Source: an uncultured Prevotellaceae bacterium (GTDB lineage: Bacteria; Bacteroidota; Bacteroidia; Bacteroidales; Bacteroidaceae). Taken from it: 42,479 nucleotides of DNA. Location of the stretch: contig CADCEW010000031.1 of the NCBI GenBank assembly GCA_902800585.1, forward strand, positions 1 through 42,479, given 5' to 3'. The notes beneath the pieces are model-generated. The model had not been told where the DNA came from, did no database searches, and was given only the letters and a program-made list of their open reading frames with translations. This document shows, piece after piece, positions 1 through 7,788 of this stretch. The position numbers and the translations under genes are program-made. Numbering within the stretch: position 1 is the first letter of the stretch; each line of letters begins with the position of its first letter.

Positions 1-173
1 GCATCTTCGATAAAACCACAGGTGTTGATAACAGCAATTTCTCCTTGAGGGTTTTCGCTATCATGTGTCACCTGATAACCATGCGATTCAAAGAGTCCCA
101 TCAGCGTTTCACTGTCGACGAGATTCTTTGAACATCCTAATGTGATGAAATCGATGGTCGGTTTCTTATTCAT
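1..173 (-). CDS. rimO: RimO, ribosomal protein S12 methylthiotransferase (N-terminal fragment, cut by window edge)
   Basis: Only the first 57 codons lie in the window; the gene continues past base 1. The start ATG is at 173-171. The fragment shows the N-terminal MTTase-domain signature LGCSKNLVDSE with the first cluster cysteine, then VINTCGFIEDA with the second. RimO is a radical-SAM enzyme that adds a methylthio group to an aspartate of ribosomal protein S12; the radical-SAM CxxxCxxC and TRAM domains would lie outside the window. Its first 8 bases overlap the end of ftsY (ATGAATAA), so the two are probably cotranscribed and translationally coupled. Identification rests on the LGCSKN and NTCGFI motifs, which distinguish RimO from the related MiaB mainly by sequence context; RimO also fits the neighbourhood. 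Confidence 0.93.
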   Translation of the reverse strand, partial: MNKKPTIDFITLGCSKNLVDSETLMGLFESHGYQVTHDSENPQGEIAVINTCGFIED

Positions 174-1122
174 TCTTAAACAGAGAGTCTACAAACTGAC
201 GCTTATTAAACAATTGGAGGTCTTCCATTCTTTCGCCCAGTCCAATATACTTCACAGGAACCTTCAACTGGTCGCTGATACCGATAACAACACCACCTTT
301 AGCCGTTCCATCGAGTTTAGTAATAGCCAAAGACGTAATCTGAGTCACTGCAGAGAACTGTTTTGCCTGTTCAAAGGCATTTTGTCCTGTTGATCCGTCA
401 AGGACAAGCATGACTTCATCAGGAGCCTCAGGCAGAATCTTCTTCATGACATCCTTGATTTTCTTCAACTCATTCATGAGTCCTACCTTATTATGTAAAC
501 GCCCTGCAGTATCTATCAATACAACATCTGCATCATTTGCTTTTGCCGAACTTAACGTATCGAAAGCAACAGAGGCAGGATCACTACCCATCTGCTGTTT
601 AATAACAGGAACGCCGACACGTTCTCCCCAGATACACAACTGCTCCACGGCAGCGGCGCGGAAAGTATCTGCGGCACCTAAATAGACTTTCTTTCCAGCC
701 TGTTTGAACTGCCATGCAAGTTTACCGATAGTGGTAGTCTTCCCCACTCCATTGACACCCACGACGAGAATAACGTATGGTTTATGGTCTGCGGGCAAGT
801 CCCAGTTGTCATTGTCTTCGGAATTATTCTCGGCAAGCAAGGCGGCGATTTCATCACGAAGGATACCATTCAGTTCACTGGTACCAACATATTTGTCGCG
901 AGCCACACGCTCCTCGATACGCTTGATGATCTTCAGTGTCGTGTCAACACCTACATCGCTGGTAATCAACACTTCCTCCAAGTCATCCAATACGTCGTCA
1001 TCCACTTTCGACTTACCTGCCACCACACGTGTCAGTTTGTCAAACACACTCGTCTTGGTCTTCTCTAATCCCTTGTCGAGCGTTTCCTTCTTATCCTTAT
1101 TAAAGAATCCAAATATACCCAT
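166..1122 (-). CDS. ftsY: FtsY, signal recognition particle receptor GTPase
   Basis: A 318-residue SRP receptor that docks ribosome-SRP complexes at the inner membrane for co-translational insertion. The N domain covers about residues 1-105 and the G domain the rest: P-loop GVNGVGKTT at 122-130, DTFRAAAVEQL near 152-162, DTAGRL at 204-209, TKLDGTAKGG from 268. The acidic A domain of Enterobacteria is missing; the protein begins with a short amphipathic stretch (MGIFGFFNKDKK) that could bind the membrane. This short form is, as I recall, usual in Bacteroidetes. It has its own promoter (-7 box at 1151-1158) just beyond the terminator of the upstream ribosomal cluster, and its stop overlaps the rimO start by 8 bases. 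Confidence 0.98.
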   Translation of the reverse strand: MGIFGFFNKDKKETLDKGLEKTKTSVFDKLTRVVAGKSKVDDDVLDDLEEVLITSDVGVDTTLKIIKRIEERVARDKYVGTSELNGILRDEIAALLAENNSEDNDNWDLPADHKPYVILVVGVNGVGKTTTIGKLAWQFKQAGKKVYLGAADTFRAAAVEQLCIWGERVGVPVIKQQMGSDPASVAFDTLSSAKANDADVVLIDTAGRLHNKVGLMNELKKIKDVMKKILPEAPDEVMLVLDGSTGQNAFEQAKQFSAVTQITSLAITKLDGTAKGGVVIGISDQLKVPVKYIGLGERMEDLQLFNKRQFVDSLFKNE

Positions 1123-1150
1123 TGTTTCCTAATTATTTCGATTTCATCGG

Positions 1151-1158
1151 CAAAATTA
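1151..1158 (-). promoter_or_regulatory. Bacteroidetes-type -7 box for ftsY
   Basis: The minus strand reads TAATTTTG, matching TAnnTTTG, 28 bases before the ftsY ATG. It sits directly after the T-run of the terminator at 1160-1197, so ftsY is uncoupled from the ribosomal protein cluster. Confidence 0.7.
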
Positions 1159-1159
1159 C

Positions 1160-1197
1160 AAAAAAAAACCGAAACCCTTGTTGGATTCCGGTTTTTT
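1160..1197 (-). terminator. Intrinsic terminator after rpmB-rpmG-DUF4295
   Basis: On the minus strand a 13-bp stem (1195-1183 with 1177-1165, including two G-T wobbles) closes a 5-base AACAA loop and runs into a T tract. It lies 19 bases after the DUF4295 stop codon. Confidence 0.85.
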
Positions 1198-1215
1198 CTA
1201 TCTTGTTTTGAAATC

Positions 1216-1374
1216 TTAGTTCTTAAAGAAGTCCTTCACAGCCTCGTTAGGAACCATCTGCTCGTCGAAGATGTAAGCACCCGTCTTGGGGCTCTTTACC
1301 ATCTTGATGACCTTTGTGTAAGCGCGACCATCCTTTGAACCTTCATGGAGGGTAGCAACGGTTTTCTTTGCCAT
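1216..1374 (-). CDS. DUF4295 family small basic protein
   Basis: A 52-residue protein (start MAKKTVATLHEG, end EAVKDFFKN). It matches what I recall of DUF4295, a small Bacteroidetes protein encoded right after L33. Its function is unknown. It is Lys-rich (10 of 52 residues) with a central VKSPKTGAYIFDE segment. The gene starts 10 bases after the rpmG stop and lies before a strong terminator, so it is cotranscribed with L28 and L33. The context and basic composition suggest a ribosome-associated role, which is inference. No cysteines are present, so it is not a zinc ribbon. Confidence 0.88.
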   Translation of the reverse strand: MAKKTVATLHEGSKDGRAYTKVIKMVKSPKTGAYIFDEQMVPNEAVKDFFKN

Positions 1375-1384
1375 GCTTTATAGA

Positions 1385-1576
1385 TTATTTAATCTCCTTG
1401 TGCACAGTCATGCGCTTCAGGATGGGGTTATACTTCTTCAATTCCATTCTCTCAGGAGTGTTCTTACGGTTCTTAGTCGTGATATAACGACTTGTTCCGG
1501 GAAGTCCGCTCTCCTTCATCTCGGTGCACTCCAGGATTACCTGAACGCGATTACCCTTAGCTTTCTTACCTGCCAT
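1385..1576 (-). CDS. rpmG: 50S ribosomal protein L33
   Basis: A 63-residue L33 of the large ribosomal subunit. Family features are visible: [12 protein letters not shown] near the start, then [23 protein letters not shown], the typical L33 core. The CxxC pairs of zinc-type L33 are absent (only one Cys, at residue 17), so this is the zinc-independent form. It lies 4 bases after rpmB and 10 before the DUF4295 gene, in one operon driven by the promoter at 1896-1903. Confidence 0.98.
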   Translation of the reverse strand: MAGKKAKGNRVQVILECTEMKESGLPGTSRYITTKNRKNTPERMELKKYNPILKRMTVHKEIK

Positions 1577-1580
1577 AATA

Positions 1581-1844
1581 TTAATCTCCTATTACTTTAA
1601 TGTCCTTCCAGTCTACATAACCTTTAGCAACAGCTTGCTTCAGGGCAGCATCCAGACCAACCTTATTAATCATACGCAGACCAGCAGCACTGATCTTCAA
1701 CTGAATCCAGCAAGCCTCCTCAACATAGTAGAACTTCTTGCTGAACAGGTTTACATCAAAGCTGCGCTTAGTGCGATGCTTTGAGTGAGACACGTTATTA
1801 CCAATCTGTGCCTTCTTTCCCGTAATTTGACAAATTTTAGACAT
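1581..1844 (-). CDS. rpmB: 50S ribosomal protein L28
   Basis: An 87-residue L28, first gene of the rpmB-rpmG-DUF4295 operon. It begins [29 protein letters not shown], the classical L28 N-terminus, and ends with [19 protein letters not shown]. The single N-terminal Cys shows it is the zinc-free form. The ATG lies 52 bases after a TACCTTTG box. Confidence 0.98.
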   Translation of the reverse strand: MSKICQITGKKAQIGNNVSHSKHRTKRSFDVNLFSKKFYYVEEACWIQLKISAAGLRMINKVGLDAALKQAVAKGYVDWKDIKVIGD

Positions 1845-1895
1845 TTCTATCTACTTTTACTTGTTCCTAAATTGTAACTTACTCCAAACAGGGTG

Positions 1896-1903
1896 CAAAG
1901 GTA
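1896..1903 (-). promoter_or_regulatory. -7 box of the rpmB operon
   Basis: The minus strand reads TACCTTTG, a perfect TAnnTTTG. No TTTG is present at the ideal -33 distance. The upstream sequence is the GTTTAGA repeat at 1911-1940. Confidence 0.7.
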
Positions 1904-1910
1904 CGAAAAA

Positions 1911-1940
1911 GTTTAGAGTTTAGAGTTTAAAGTTTAGAGA
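1911..1940. repeat. Short tandem repeat of a GTTTAGA-like unit
   Basis: About four imperfect copies of GTTTAGA or GTTTAAA lie between the convergent-spaced ends of cinA and the rpmB promoter. The array is non-coding. Confidence 0.75.
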
Positions 1941-1962
1941 TTTGTATTCTAATTAATATTTT

Positions 1963-2475
1963 TTAACGCTCTACTTTCTCTACACTCTCTTCTTTGAGGA
2001 AATTGAGGAACAATTGCATCGCTTTATTGGTAGCAATGGCGAGATTAATGTCCCTCCCATGATCCTCTTCGACCTTGACTGCAACTTGTTTCTCTGGTGT
2101 TCCACATGCGAGCCAAATAGTACCTATTGGAATATCTTTTGTGCCACCAGTTGGACCAGCGTATCCTGTGGCGGCGATGGCATAGTCGGTGTTTAATGTA
2201 TGACAGGCGCCCTTCACTAACTGACGAGCCACTTCCTCACAGACAGCTGTTTGTTCTTCTAGCACTTGGGCATCAACATTCAGGAGACGTTGTTTGATTT
2301 CGTCTACATAGCAGACAATACCGCCCTTAAAATACTTAGAGGCACCAGGGATGGAAATCAATGCTTCAGCAATGCGACCTCCTGTACAACTTTCAGCCGT
2401 TCCAACGGTTTTTTCCATCTCCCACAGCAGTTGGCTGACTTCTCTGCTGACAACCTTACTTTCAAAATCTATCAT
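1963..2475 (-). CDS. pncC: CinA C-terminal domain protein, probable nicotinamide-nucleotide amidohydrolase (PncC)
   Basis: A 170-residue stand-alone CinA-C domain, without the N-terminal COG1058 domain of full-length CinA. Signatures: GTAESCTGGRIAEALISIPGASKYFKGGIVCY near residues 25-57 (the Ser and Cys-Thr-Gly-Gly of the active site) and AATGYAGPTGGTKDIPIGTIWLA near 120-142. Family members of this size deamidate NMN to NaMN in NAD recycling; that is family knowledge. It is the third gene of map-tsaD-cinA, 9 bases after tsaD. The end is rather charged and may be a lineage-specific tail. Confidence 0.9.
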   Translation of the reverse strand: MIDFESKVVSREVSQLLWEMEKTVGTAESCTGGRIAEALISIPGASKYFKGGIVCYVDEIKQRLLNVDAQVLEEQTAVCEEVARQLVKGACHTLNTDYAIAATGYAGPTGGTKDIPIGTIWLACGTPEKQVAVKVEEDHGRDINLAIATNKAMQLFLNFLKEESVEKVER

Positions 2476-2484
2476 TGTTATTAA

Positions 2485-3540
2485 TTATTTAAATGTCACT
2501 TTTGAGAAGGCGGGCGCATCAATCGGACACGTCTCACCATCGAGATATTTATAATAACCTACAATACCAATCATAGCGGCATTATCAGTAGTATAACTGA
2601 ATTTCGGAATATAGATGGTCCACCCATATCGCTTCGCATGGTCGTGGAAAGCATTACGTAGTCCGTTGTTGGCACTCACACCACCAGCCACAGCAACATG
2701 CTTGATACCTGTCTGTTTGACAGCAAGGCGGAGCTTCTTCATGAGAATATCTACAATAGTCCATTCCAACGAGGCGGCAATATCTTCCTTATGATGCTCT
2801 ATGAAATCGGGATCCTCTTCTATCCATTTACGCAGATTATATAGAAAAGAAGTCTTCAGTCCAGAGAAACTATAATCTAATCCTGGGATATGGGGCTCTG
2901 CAAACTGGAAAGCTTTAGGATTTCCCTGACGCGCAAGGCGGTCAATAATCGGACCACCAGGATAACCTAAGCCCATGACTTTCGAACATTTGTCAATCGC
3001 CTCACCTGCTGCATCATCAATAGTTTGCCCCAATACCTCCATATCGTTATAGGCATTGACTTTAACAATCTGAGAGTTTCCACCACTGACCAGCAGACAG
3101 AGGAAAGGCAACGGAGGAATCTGATTAATCGGAGTATTCTGAGTATTCTGACTTTCTGGTTCTCTTATAAAGTGAGCCATCACATGACCTTGCAGATGAT
3201 TGACATCAATGAGAGGAATACCTAAAGAACGGGCAAAACCTTTGGCGAAACTGACACCTACCAAAAGTGAACCCATCAGTCCGGGACCTCTGGTAAAAGC
3301 AATAGCTGTCAATTGTTCTTTGGTGATACCAGCCTTCTTGATGGCTTGATCGACCACTGGCACTACATTCTGCTGGTGCGCTCTGGATGCCAATTCTGGT
3401 ACTACACCGCCATACGCCTCATGGACCGCCTGCGATGCTGTCACATTCGACAACAGTACTCCATCTTTGAGCACGGCAGCCGATGTGTCGTCGCAACTTG
3501 ATTCGATTCCTAATATATAAATAGGGTTAATGGGTTTCAT
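2485..3540 (-). CDS. tsaD: TsaD, tRNA N6-adenosine threonylcarbamoyltransferase
   Basis: A 351-residue TsaD, which transfers threonylcarbamoyl to A37 of ANN-decoding tRNAs together with TsaB and TsaE. Motifs: ILGIESSCDDTSAAVL at the start, HxxxH metal ligands in HLQGHVMAHF, LVSGGNSQIV, GEAIDKCSKVMGLGYPGGP, and VAGGVSANNGLR. The start is unusual: codons 2-7 (KPINPI) are written by a GGGTTAATGGG-like repeat that spans the ATG. A second oddity is ESQNTQNTPINQIPP near residues 125-139, a low-complexity insertion made by a repeated TCAGAATAC. Both look like late insertions tolerated at loops. It follows map by 4 bases. Confidence 0.97.
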   Translation of the reverse strand: MKPINPIYILGIESSCDDTSAAVLKDGVLLSNVTASQAVHEAYGGVVPELASRAHQQNVVPVVDQAIKKAGITKEQLTAIAFTRGPGLMGSLLVGVSFAKGFARSLGIPLIDVNHLQGHVMAHFIREPESQNTQNTPINQIPPLPFLCLLVSGGNSQIVKVNAYNDMEVLGQTIDDAAGEAIDKCSKVMGLGYPGGPIIDRLARQGNPKAFQFAEPHIPGLDYSFSGLKTSFLYNLRKWIEEDPDFIEHHKEDIAASLEWTIVDILMKKLRLAVKQTGIKHVAVAGGVSANNGLRNAFHDHAKRYGWTIYIPKFSYTTDNAAMIGIVGYYKYLDGETCPIDAPAFSKVTFK

Positions 3541-3554
3541 AGGGTTAATGGGTT
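3523..3554. repeat. GGGTTAATGGG tandem repeat spanning the tsaD start
   Basis: Two copies of AGGGTTAATGGGTT are separated by TCAT. They cover the end of the map gene, the 4-base gap and the first codons of tsaD. A related array lies in the efflux permease gene near 9324-9351. Confidence 0.75.
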
Positions 3555-4396
3555 AAGATCTCTAATCCGTGTTCTGTCATGAGGAAGGTGTGCTCCCACT
3601 GGGCTGAGGGTTGCTCGTCTTCTGAGATAACTTCCCATCCATAGGGGTCGTCAGCGTCTATAAAGACTTTCCATGTCCCCATGTTTATCATCGGTTCAAT
3701 GGTGAATACCATACCGGGAACCAATAACATACCGTCACCTCGCTGGGCGAAATGACACACTTCAGGTTCCTCATGGAAGTGGCACCCTACCCCATGACCG
3801 CATAAGTCACGGACGACACCGTAATGATATTTCTTTGCATGCTTCTCGATTGCCTTTCCAATCTCGTTGACATAGCCCCAGGGTTTAGCAGCCTCCATAC
3901 CGATCTCCAGACATTCCTTCGTTACCTTGACGAGTTGTTCCTTCTCCGGTGTTGTCTTTCCGATGATGAACATACGCGAAGCATCGGCATAATATCCGTC
4001 GAGAATCGTGGTGAAGTCGACATTGATGATATCACCTTCCTCTAGGATGTCATCAGCCTTTGGAATACCATGACACACGACTTCGTTAATACTGGTGCAG
4101 ACACTCATGGGGAATCCTTCATAGTTCAAACATGCAGGTGTCGCACCATGTGCCGCACAGTAGTCACGACATATTTTGTCTATCTCCAGTGTTGACATAC
4201 CGGCATGTATAGCCTCGCCAACAGCATCCAATACACCAGTATTCACTACACCTGCACGACGGATACCATCTATCTGTTCAGGAGTTTTAATGAGTTCCCG
4301 TGTAGGAACCAGTGCCCCTTTGTTCTCCAAGTACATTATCCTCTTGTCAAACTCAGTAGGCTGTTCCCCAGGTTTACAATGCCATCTTCTTTTCAT
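3545..4396 (-). CDS. map: Type I methionine aminopeptidase
   Basis: A 283-residue MetAP that removes N-terminal Met from nascent proteins. The metal ligands are visible: two Asp in VDFTTILDGYYADASR, His in GHGVGCHFHEEPEVCH, Glu in VFTIEPMINMG and Glu in SAQWEHTFLMTE. Before the catalytic domain there is an extension of about 35 residues (MKRRWHCKPGEQP...), which carries only one Cys plus one His and so is not a full zinc finger. Extended MetAP forms of this kind are known; whether it docks on the ribosome is inference. It is first in a map-tsaD-cinA operon with a -7 box 20 bases before the ATG. Confidence 0.97.
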   Translation of the reverse strand: MKRRWHCKPGEQPTEFDKRIMYLENKGALVPTRELIKTPEQIDGIRRAGVVNTGVLDAVGEAIHAGMSTLEIDKICRDYCAAHGATPACLNYEGFPMSVCTSINEVVCHGIPKADDILEEGDIINVDFTTILDGYYADASRMFIIGKTTPEKEQLVKVTKECLEIGMEAAKPWGYVNEIGKAIEKHAKKYHYGVVRDLCGHGVGCHFHEEPEVCHFAQRGDGMLLVPGMVFTIEPMINMGTWKVFIDADDPYGWEVISEDEQPSAQWEHTFLMTEHGLEILTH

Positions 4397-4415
4397 TGTC
4401 TTCGTTATTTGCCTG

Positions 4416-4423
4416 CAAAATTA
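4416..4423 (-). promoter_or_regulatory. -7 box of the map-tsaD-cinA operon
   Basis: The minus strand reads TAATTTTG, 19 bases before the map ATG. No good TTTG lies at the -33 distance. The region is shared with the divergent htpG gene. Confidence 0.65.
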
Positions 4424-4501
4424 CTACTTTTATTTGAAATATGGCACGGTATTTGCAATATTTAGTGCAAAGCGATTATAATATAATAATAAATAAGGTA
4501 T

Positions 4502-6562
4502 ATGCAAAAAGGTAATATCGGGGTTACGACTGAGAATATTTTCCCCGTTATCAAAAAGTTTCTCTACTCAGATCATGAGATATTCCTCCGTGAGATGGTC
4601 AGCAATGCCGTTGATGCCACGCAGAAACTGAAGACCTTGAAAGAACAAGGTGAGTTCAAAGGAGAGTTAGGCGACCTTACCGTACATATCGCCCTTGATA
4701 CCGATAAGGGAACTATTACTATCAGTGACCGTGGTATCGGTATGACGGAAGAGGAGATTGACAAGTACATCAATCAGATTGCCTTCTCAGGTGTCAATGA
4801 CTTCTTGGAGAAATACAAGGACAACGCCAACAATATTATTGGTCATTTTGGATTGGGCTTCTACTCTGCTTTCATGGTTTCTAAGAAAGTGGAGATTATT
4901 ACAAAATCCTATAAAGACAATTCGAAAGCTGTTAAATGGAGCTGCGATGGTAGTCCTGCATACGAGATTGACGATGCAGAGAAGGAAGATCGTGGTTCTG
5001 ACATCATCCTGTATATCGATGATGACTGCAAAGAGTTCCTGGAGAAGTCTAAGATTCAGGAGTTGTTGACGAAGTATTGTAAGTTCATGGCAGTACCTAT
5101 TGCCTTCGGTAAAAAGCAGGAATGGTCTTCTGACGAGAAGAAGATGGTAGATACTGCTGAGGATAATATTATAAATAATGTGGAGCCGCTATGGACGAAG
5201 GCGCCCTCAGGACTGAAGGAAGAGGACTATCAGAGTTTCTATCGCACCCTCTACCCTATGAGTGACGAGCCAATGTTCTGGATACACCTGAACGTCGACT
5301 ACCCCTTCAATCTCACAGGTATTCTCTATTTCCCCCGCATCAAATCGAATATTGACTTGCAACGCAACAAGATTCAGTTGTATTGCAATCAGGTATTCGT
5401 TACCGACCAGGTAGAAGGCATCGTTCCTGAGTTCCTGACGTTGTTGCATGGTGTTATCGATTCTCCCGATATTCCTCTGAATGTCAGCCGTTCTTACTTG
5501 CAGAGTGACCGCGACGTCAAGAAGATCTCTACCTACATCACGAAGAAGGTGGCAGACCGTCTACAGGCTATCTTCAAGGAAGACCGTAAACAATACGAAG
5601 AGAAATGGGATGATTTGAAACTCTTCATTAACTACGGTATGCTGTCGGAAGAGAGTTTCTACGACCGCGCCAAGGAGTTTGCGTTGTTCAAGGACACGGA
5701 AGGCAAATACTTTACCTTTGACGAGTATAAGACACTCATTGAGGGAGCCCAGAAAGACAAGGACGATACCCTCATCTACCTCTATGCTACCGATAAGGAA
5801 GAGCAGTACAGCTATATCAAGGCAGCTCAGGACAAGGGCTATTCCGTCCTGATGTTGGACGGACAACTCGATGTTCCCGCCATCCAGATGCTGGAGCAGA
5901 AGTTCGAGAAGAGTCGTTTCACCCGTGTCGATAGTGACATCATCGAAAGACTGATTGTCAAGGAAGATGCTCCAAAGTCTACCCTGTCAGACGACGAGTC
6001 TGCCAATTTGTCATCCGTCTTCCGTTCACAGATGCCGAAGATAGAGAAGACGGAGTTCATGGTAGAGGTACAGGCGTTGGGTGAACAGGCTCGTCCTGTG
6101 ATGATTACGCAGAACGAATATATGCGCCGTATGAAGGAGATGAGCCGTTTCCAGCCGGGCATGAACTTCTACGCTCAGATGCCTGACTCCATGAATCTTG
6201 TCTTGAATAGTGACCATCCTTTAGTGAAACGAATCCTTGACGACTGCAAGACATCTACGGAAGAGGCACTCAAGCCTATCGAGAGTGAGTTGAAAGGTCA
6301 GGAGGCTCGCCTTGCTGCTATCCGTCAGGCTCAGGAAAAGAAAAAGGCTGACGAGTTGACGCAGGAAGAGAAAGACGATAAGACCAATACAGAAAAGGCC
6401 ATTCAAGAGCAGAAAGACAAGATACAGGAAGTACTGAGTGGTTTTGCTGCAAAGAATGATATCGTCCATCAACTCATTGATCTTGCACTGTTGCAGAACG
6501 GTATGCTGAAGGGTGAAGCCCTTGATGAGTTCCTGAAACGAAGTGTTGACTTAATTAAATAA
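4502..6562 (+). CDS. htpG: HtpG, bacterial Hsp90 chaperone
   Basis: A 686-residue Hsp90-family ATP-dependent chaperone of the cytoplasm. The GHKL ATPase domain is at the N-terminus: FLREMVSNAVDATQKLK (Glu and Asn of the N box), ISDRGIGM, and GHFGLGFYSAFMVSKKVEI. The middle domain contains LNVSRSYLQSDRDVKKI with the catalytic-loop Arg. A charged region at about 595-640 (ESELKGQEARLAAIRQAQEKKK...) lies in the C-terminal domain and resembles a coiled-coil insertion. There is no MEEVD-like tail, as expected in bacteria. It stands alone, divergent from map. No CIRCE element is visible and no clean TAnnTTTG box was found in the 105-base upstream gap, so its promoter is unclear. Confidence 0.98.
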   Translation: MQKGNIGVTTENIFPVIKKFLYSDHEIFLREMVSNAVDATQKLKTLKEQGEFKGELGDLTVHIALDTDKGTITISDRGIGMTEEEIDKYINQIAFSGVNDFLEKYKDNANNIIGHFGLGFYSAFMVSKKVEIITKSYKDNSKAVKWSCDGSPAYEIDDAEKEDRGSDIILYIDDDCKEFLEKSKIQELLTKYCKFMAVPIAFGKKQEWSSDEKKMVDTAEDNIINNVEPLWTKAPSGLKEEDYQSFYRTLYPMSDEPMFWIHLNVDYPFNLTGILYFPRIKSNIDLQRNKIQLYCNQVFVTDQVEGIVPEFLTLLHGVIDSPDIPLNVSRSYLQSDRDVKKISTYITKKVADRLQAIFKEDRKQYEEKWDDLKLFINYGMLSEESFYDRAKEFALFKDTEGKYFTFDEYKTLIEGAQKDKDDTLIYLYATDKEEQYSYIKAAQDKGYSVLMLDGQLDVPAIQMLEQKFEKSRFTRVDSDIIERLIVKEDAPKSTLSDDESANLSSVFRSQMPKIEKTEFMVEVQALGEQARPVMITQNEYMRRMKEMSRFQPGMNFYAQMPDSMNLVLNSDHPLVKRILDDCKTSTEEALKPIESELKGQEARLAAIRQAQEKKKADELTQEEKDDKTNTEKAIQEQKDKIQEVLSGFAAKNDIVHQLIDLALLQNGMLKGEALDEFLKRSVDLIK

Positions 6563-6584
6563 ATTAAGAAAACATCTTAAATCT

Positions 6585-6631
6585 GGGGGCAAATATGCGA
6601 ATTATCAGAGATTTTTCGTATATTTGTCCCC
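6585..6631. repeat. 17-bp inverted repeat between htpG and the efflux operon, covering the -7 box
   Basis: The arms 6585-6601 and 6615-6631 pair over 17 positions as RNA (15 Watson-Crick, two G-U). The arms are exact apart from two purine changes, and the loop is 13 bases. It lies 22 bases after the htpG stop, so it may end htpG transcription, though no T run follows. The right arm contains the TATATTTG box of the efflux operon, so it could equally be an operator. Confidence 0.8.
6619..6626 (+). promoter_or_regulatory. -7 box of the RND efflux operon
   Basis: TATATTTG matches TAnnTTTG and sits inside the right arm of the inverted repeat. There is no TTTG at the -33 distance, so the promoter is likely weak or activator-dependent. 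Confidence 0.6.
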
Positions 6632-6672
6632 ATAATTATGAATAGATATAACAAGACCAACATAAAAATGAT

Positions 6673-7788
6673 ATGATGTTTACAAAGAAATTCTTCATAG
6701 CCGCTTTTGCAGCCGTGCTGTTGGTCACGTCCTGTGGTGAGGAAAAACGGAAGGGTCACGATGCGGCTCAGTATAAAACGATGGTGGTAAGCCGTAAGGA
6801 TATGGCACTTGAGCGTCGTTACAGTGCGCGACTTACTGGTCGTCAGATTGTGGAAGTACGTCCACAAGTGTCCGGTTGTATTACGCGTATTCTGACTGGT
6901 GAAGGTCAACCTGTCCATAAAGGGCAGACATTGTTCATCATTGATCAGGTTCCTTATCGTGCTGCACTGGAGGTAGCTGTGGCAAATCGTAAGAGCGCAG
7001 AGGCTCGTCTAGCTACGGCAAAGATGAACTATGAGAATGAAACGCTGTTGAAAGAAGGACGTGTAGTTGGCGAAGTCTCTGTAGAAACGATGCGTAATGC
7101 GCTGATAGAAGCAGAGGCAGCATTGGCACAGGCGAAGGCACAAGAAGTAAATGCCCGTAATAACCTGAGTTACACAGAGGTGAAAAGTCCTGTAAACGGT
7201 GTGGCATCCATGATTCCTTGGCATGTTGGTTCACTTGTTAGTAGCAGTATTGTTGAGCCGTTAGTGACAGTTGCCGATGATTCTGAGATGTATGCCTATT
7301 TCAGTATCAGTGAGAATCAGACATTAGACCTCATATCTCAATACGGCTCCATCAAAGAGTTCATCGCCAAGGCTCCTCCTGTCAAGCTTCGTTTAAGTAA
7401 CGGAAAAGAGTACGAACAGGAAGGACATATCAGTGCTATCAGTGGTACGGTTGATACTCAGACTGGCGCTGTCACGTTGCGCGCTACGTTCCCTAATAAC
7501 AATCATCTGTTACATAACGGCGGAAGTGCTACGGTTATCGTGCCAACACACCTCAAACAGTGTATCGTTATTCCACAAGAAGCTACATATGAGTTACAGA
7601 ACCGTTCGTTCGTCTATCGTGTCATCAATGGAAAGACGATGGCGACGGCAGTCACACTGTATCCGCAGCACAACGGAAAAGAATATATTGTGGAGCACGG
7701 CATCAACGTAGGTGACACCATCATCGCTGAAGGTTCCGGACTGTTGAAAGATGGCGTTGAAATCAAGAAACCTAAGGAACCCAAATAA
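6673..7788 (+). CDS. RND efflux periplasmic adaptor (membrane fusion protein, AcrA/MexA type), lipoprotein
   Basis: A 371-residue adaptor linking an inner-membrane RND pump to an outer-membrane channel. A lipoprotein signal is clear: charged MMFTKKFF, hydrophobic stretch, then LVTSC with Cys21 as the lipid site. Next come the barrel-sandwich half-motif VEVRPQVSGCITRILTGEGQPVHKGQTLFIID, an alpha-hairpin (about 95-150, Ala/Glu-rich), the second half-motif YTEVKSPVNGVASM and a beta-barrel domain. It is coupled to the pump gene 29 bases downstream. No regulator or TolC-like gene lies nearby. The substrate cannot be deduced; multidrug efflux is the common family role. The second Met (6676) could also be the start. 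Confidence 0.94.
   Translation: MMFTKKFFIAAFAAVLLVTSCGEEKRKGHDAAQYKTMVVSRKDMALERRYSARLTGRQIVEVRPQVSGCITRILTGEGQPVHKGQTLFIIDQVPYRAALEVAVANRKSAEARLATAKMNYENETLLKEGRVVGEVSVETMRNALIEAEAALAQAKAQEVNARNNLSYTEVKSPVNGVASMIPWHVGSLVSSSIVEPLVTVADDSEMYAYFSISENQTLDLISQYGSIKEFIAKAPPVKLRLSNGKEYEQEGHISAISGTVDTQTGAVTLRATFPNNNHLLHNGGSATVIVPTHLKQCIVIPQEATYELQNRSFVYRVINGKTMATAVTLYPQHNGKEYIVEHGINVGDTIIAEGSGLLKDGVEIKKPKEPK

Noticed and set aside
166-1844. A novel gene arrangement around DUF4295
   Set aside because: The L28-L33-DUF4295-FtsY-RimO order is, as I recall, standard in Bacteroidetes.
4440-4500. A heat-shock promoter or CIRCE element for htpG
   Set aside because: No CIRCE inverted repeat and no good TAnnTTTG box with a -33 TTTG was found. 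The AT-rich TATAAT-like stretch is not enough to call.
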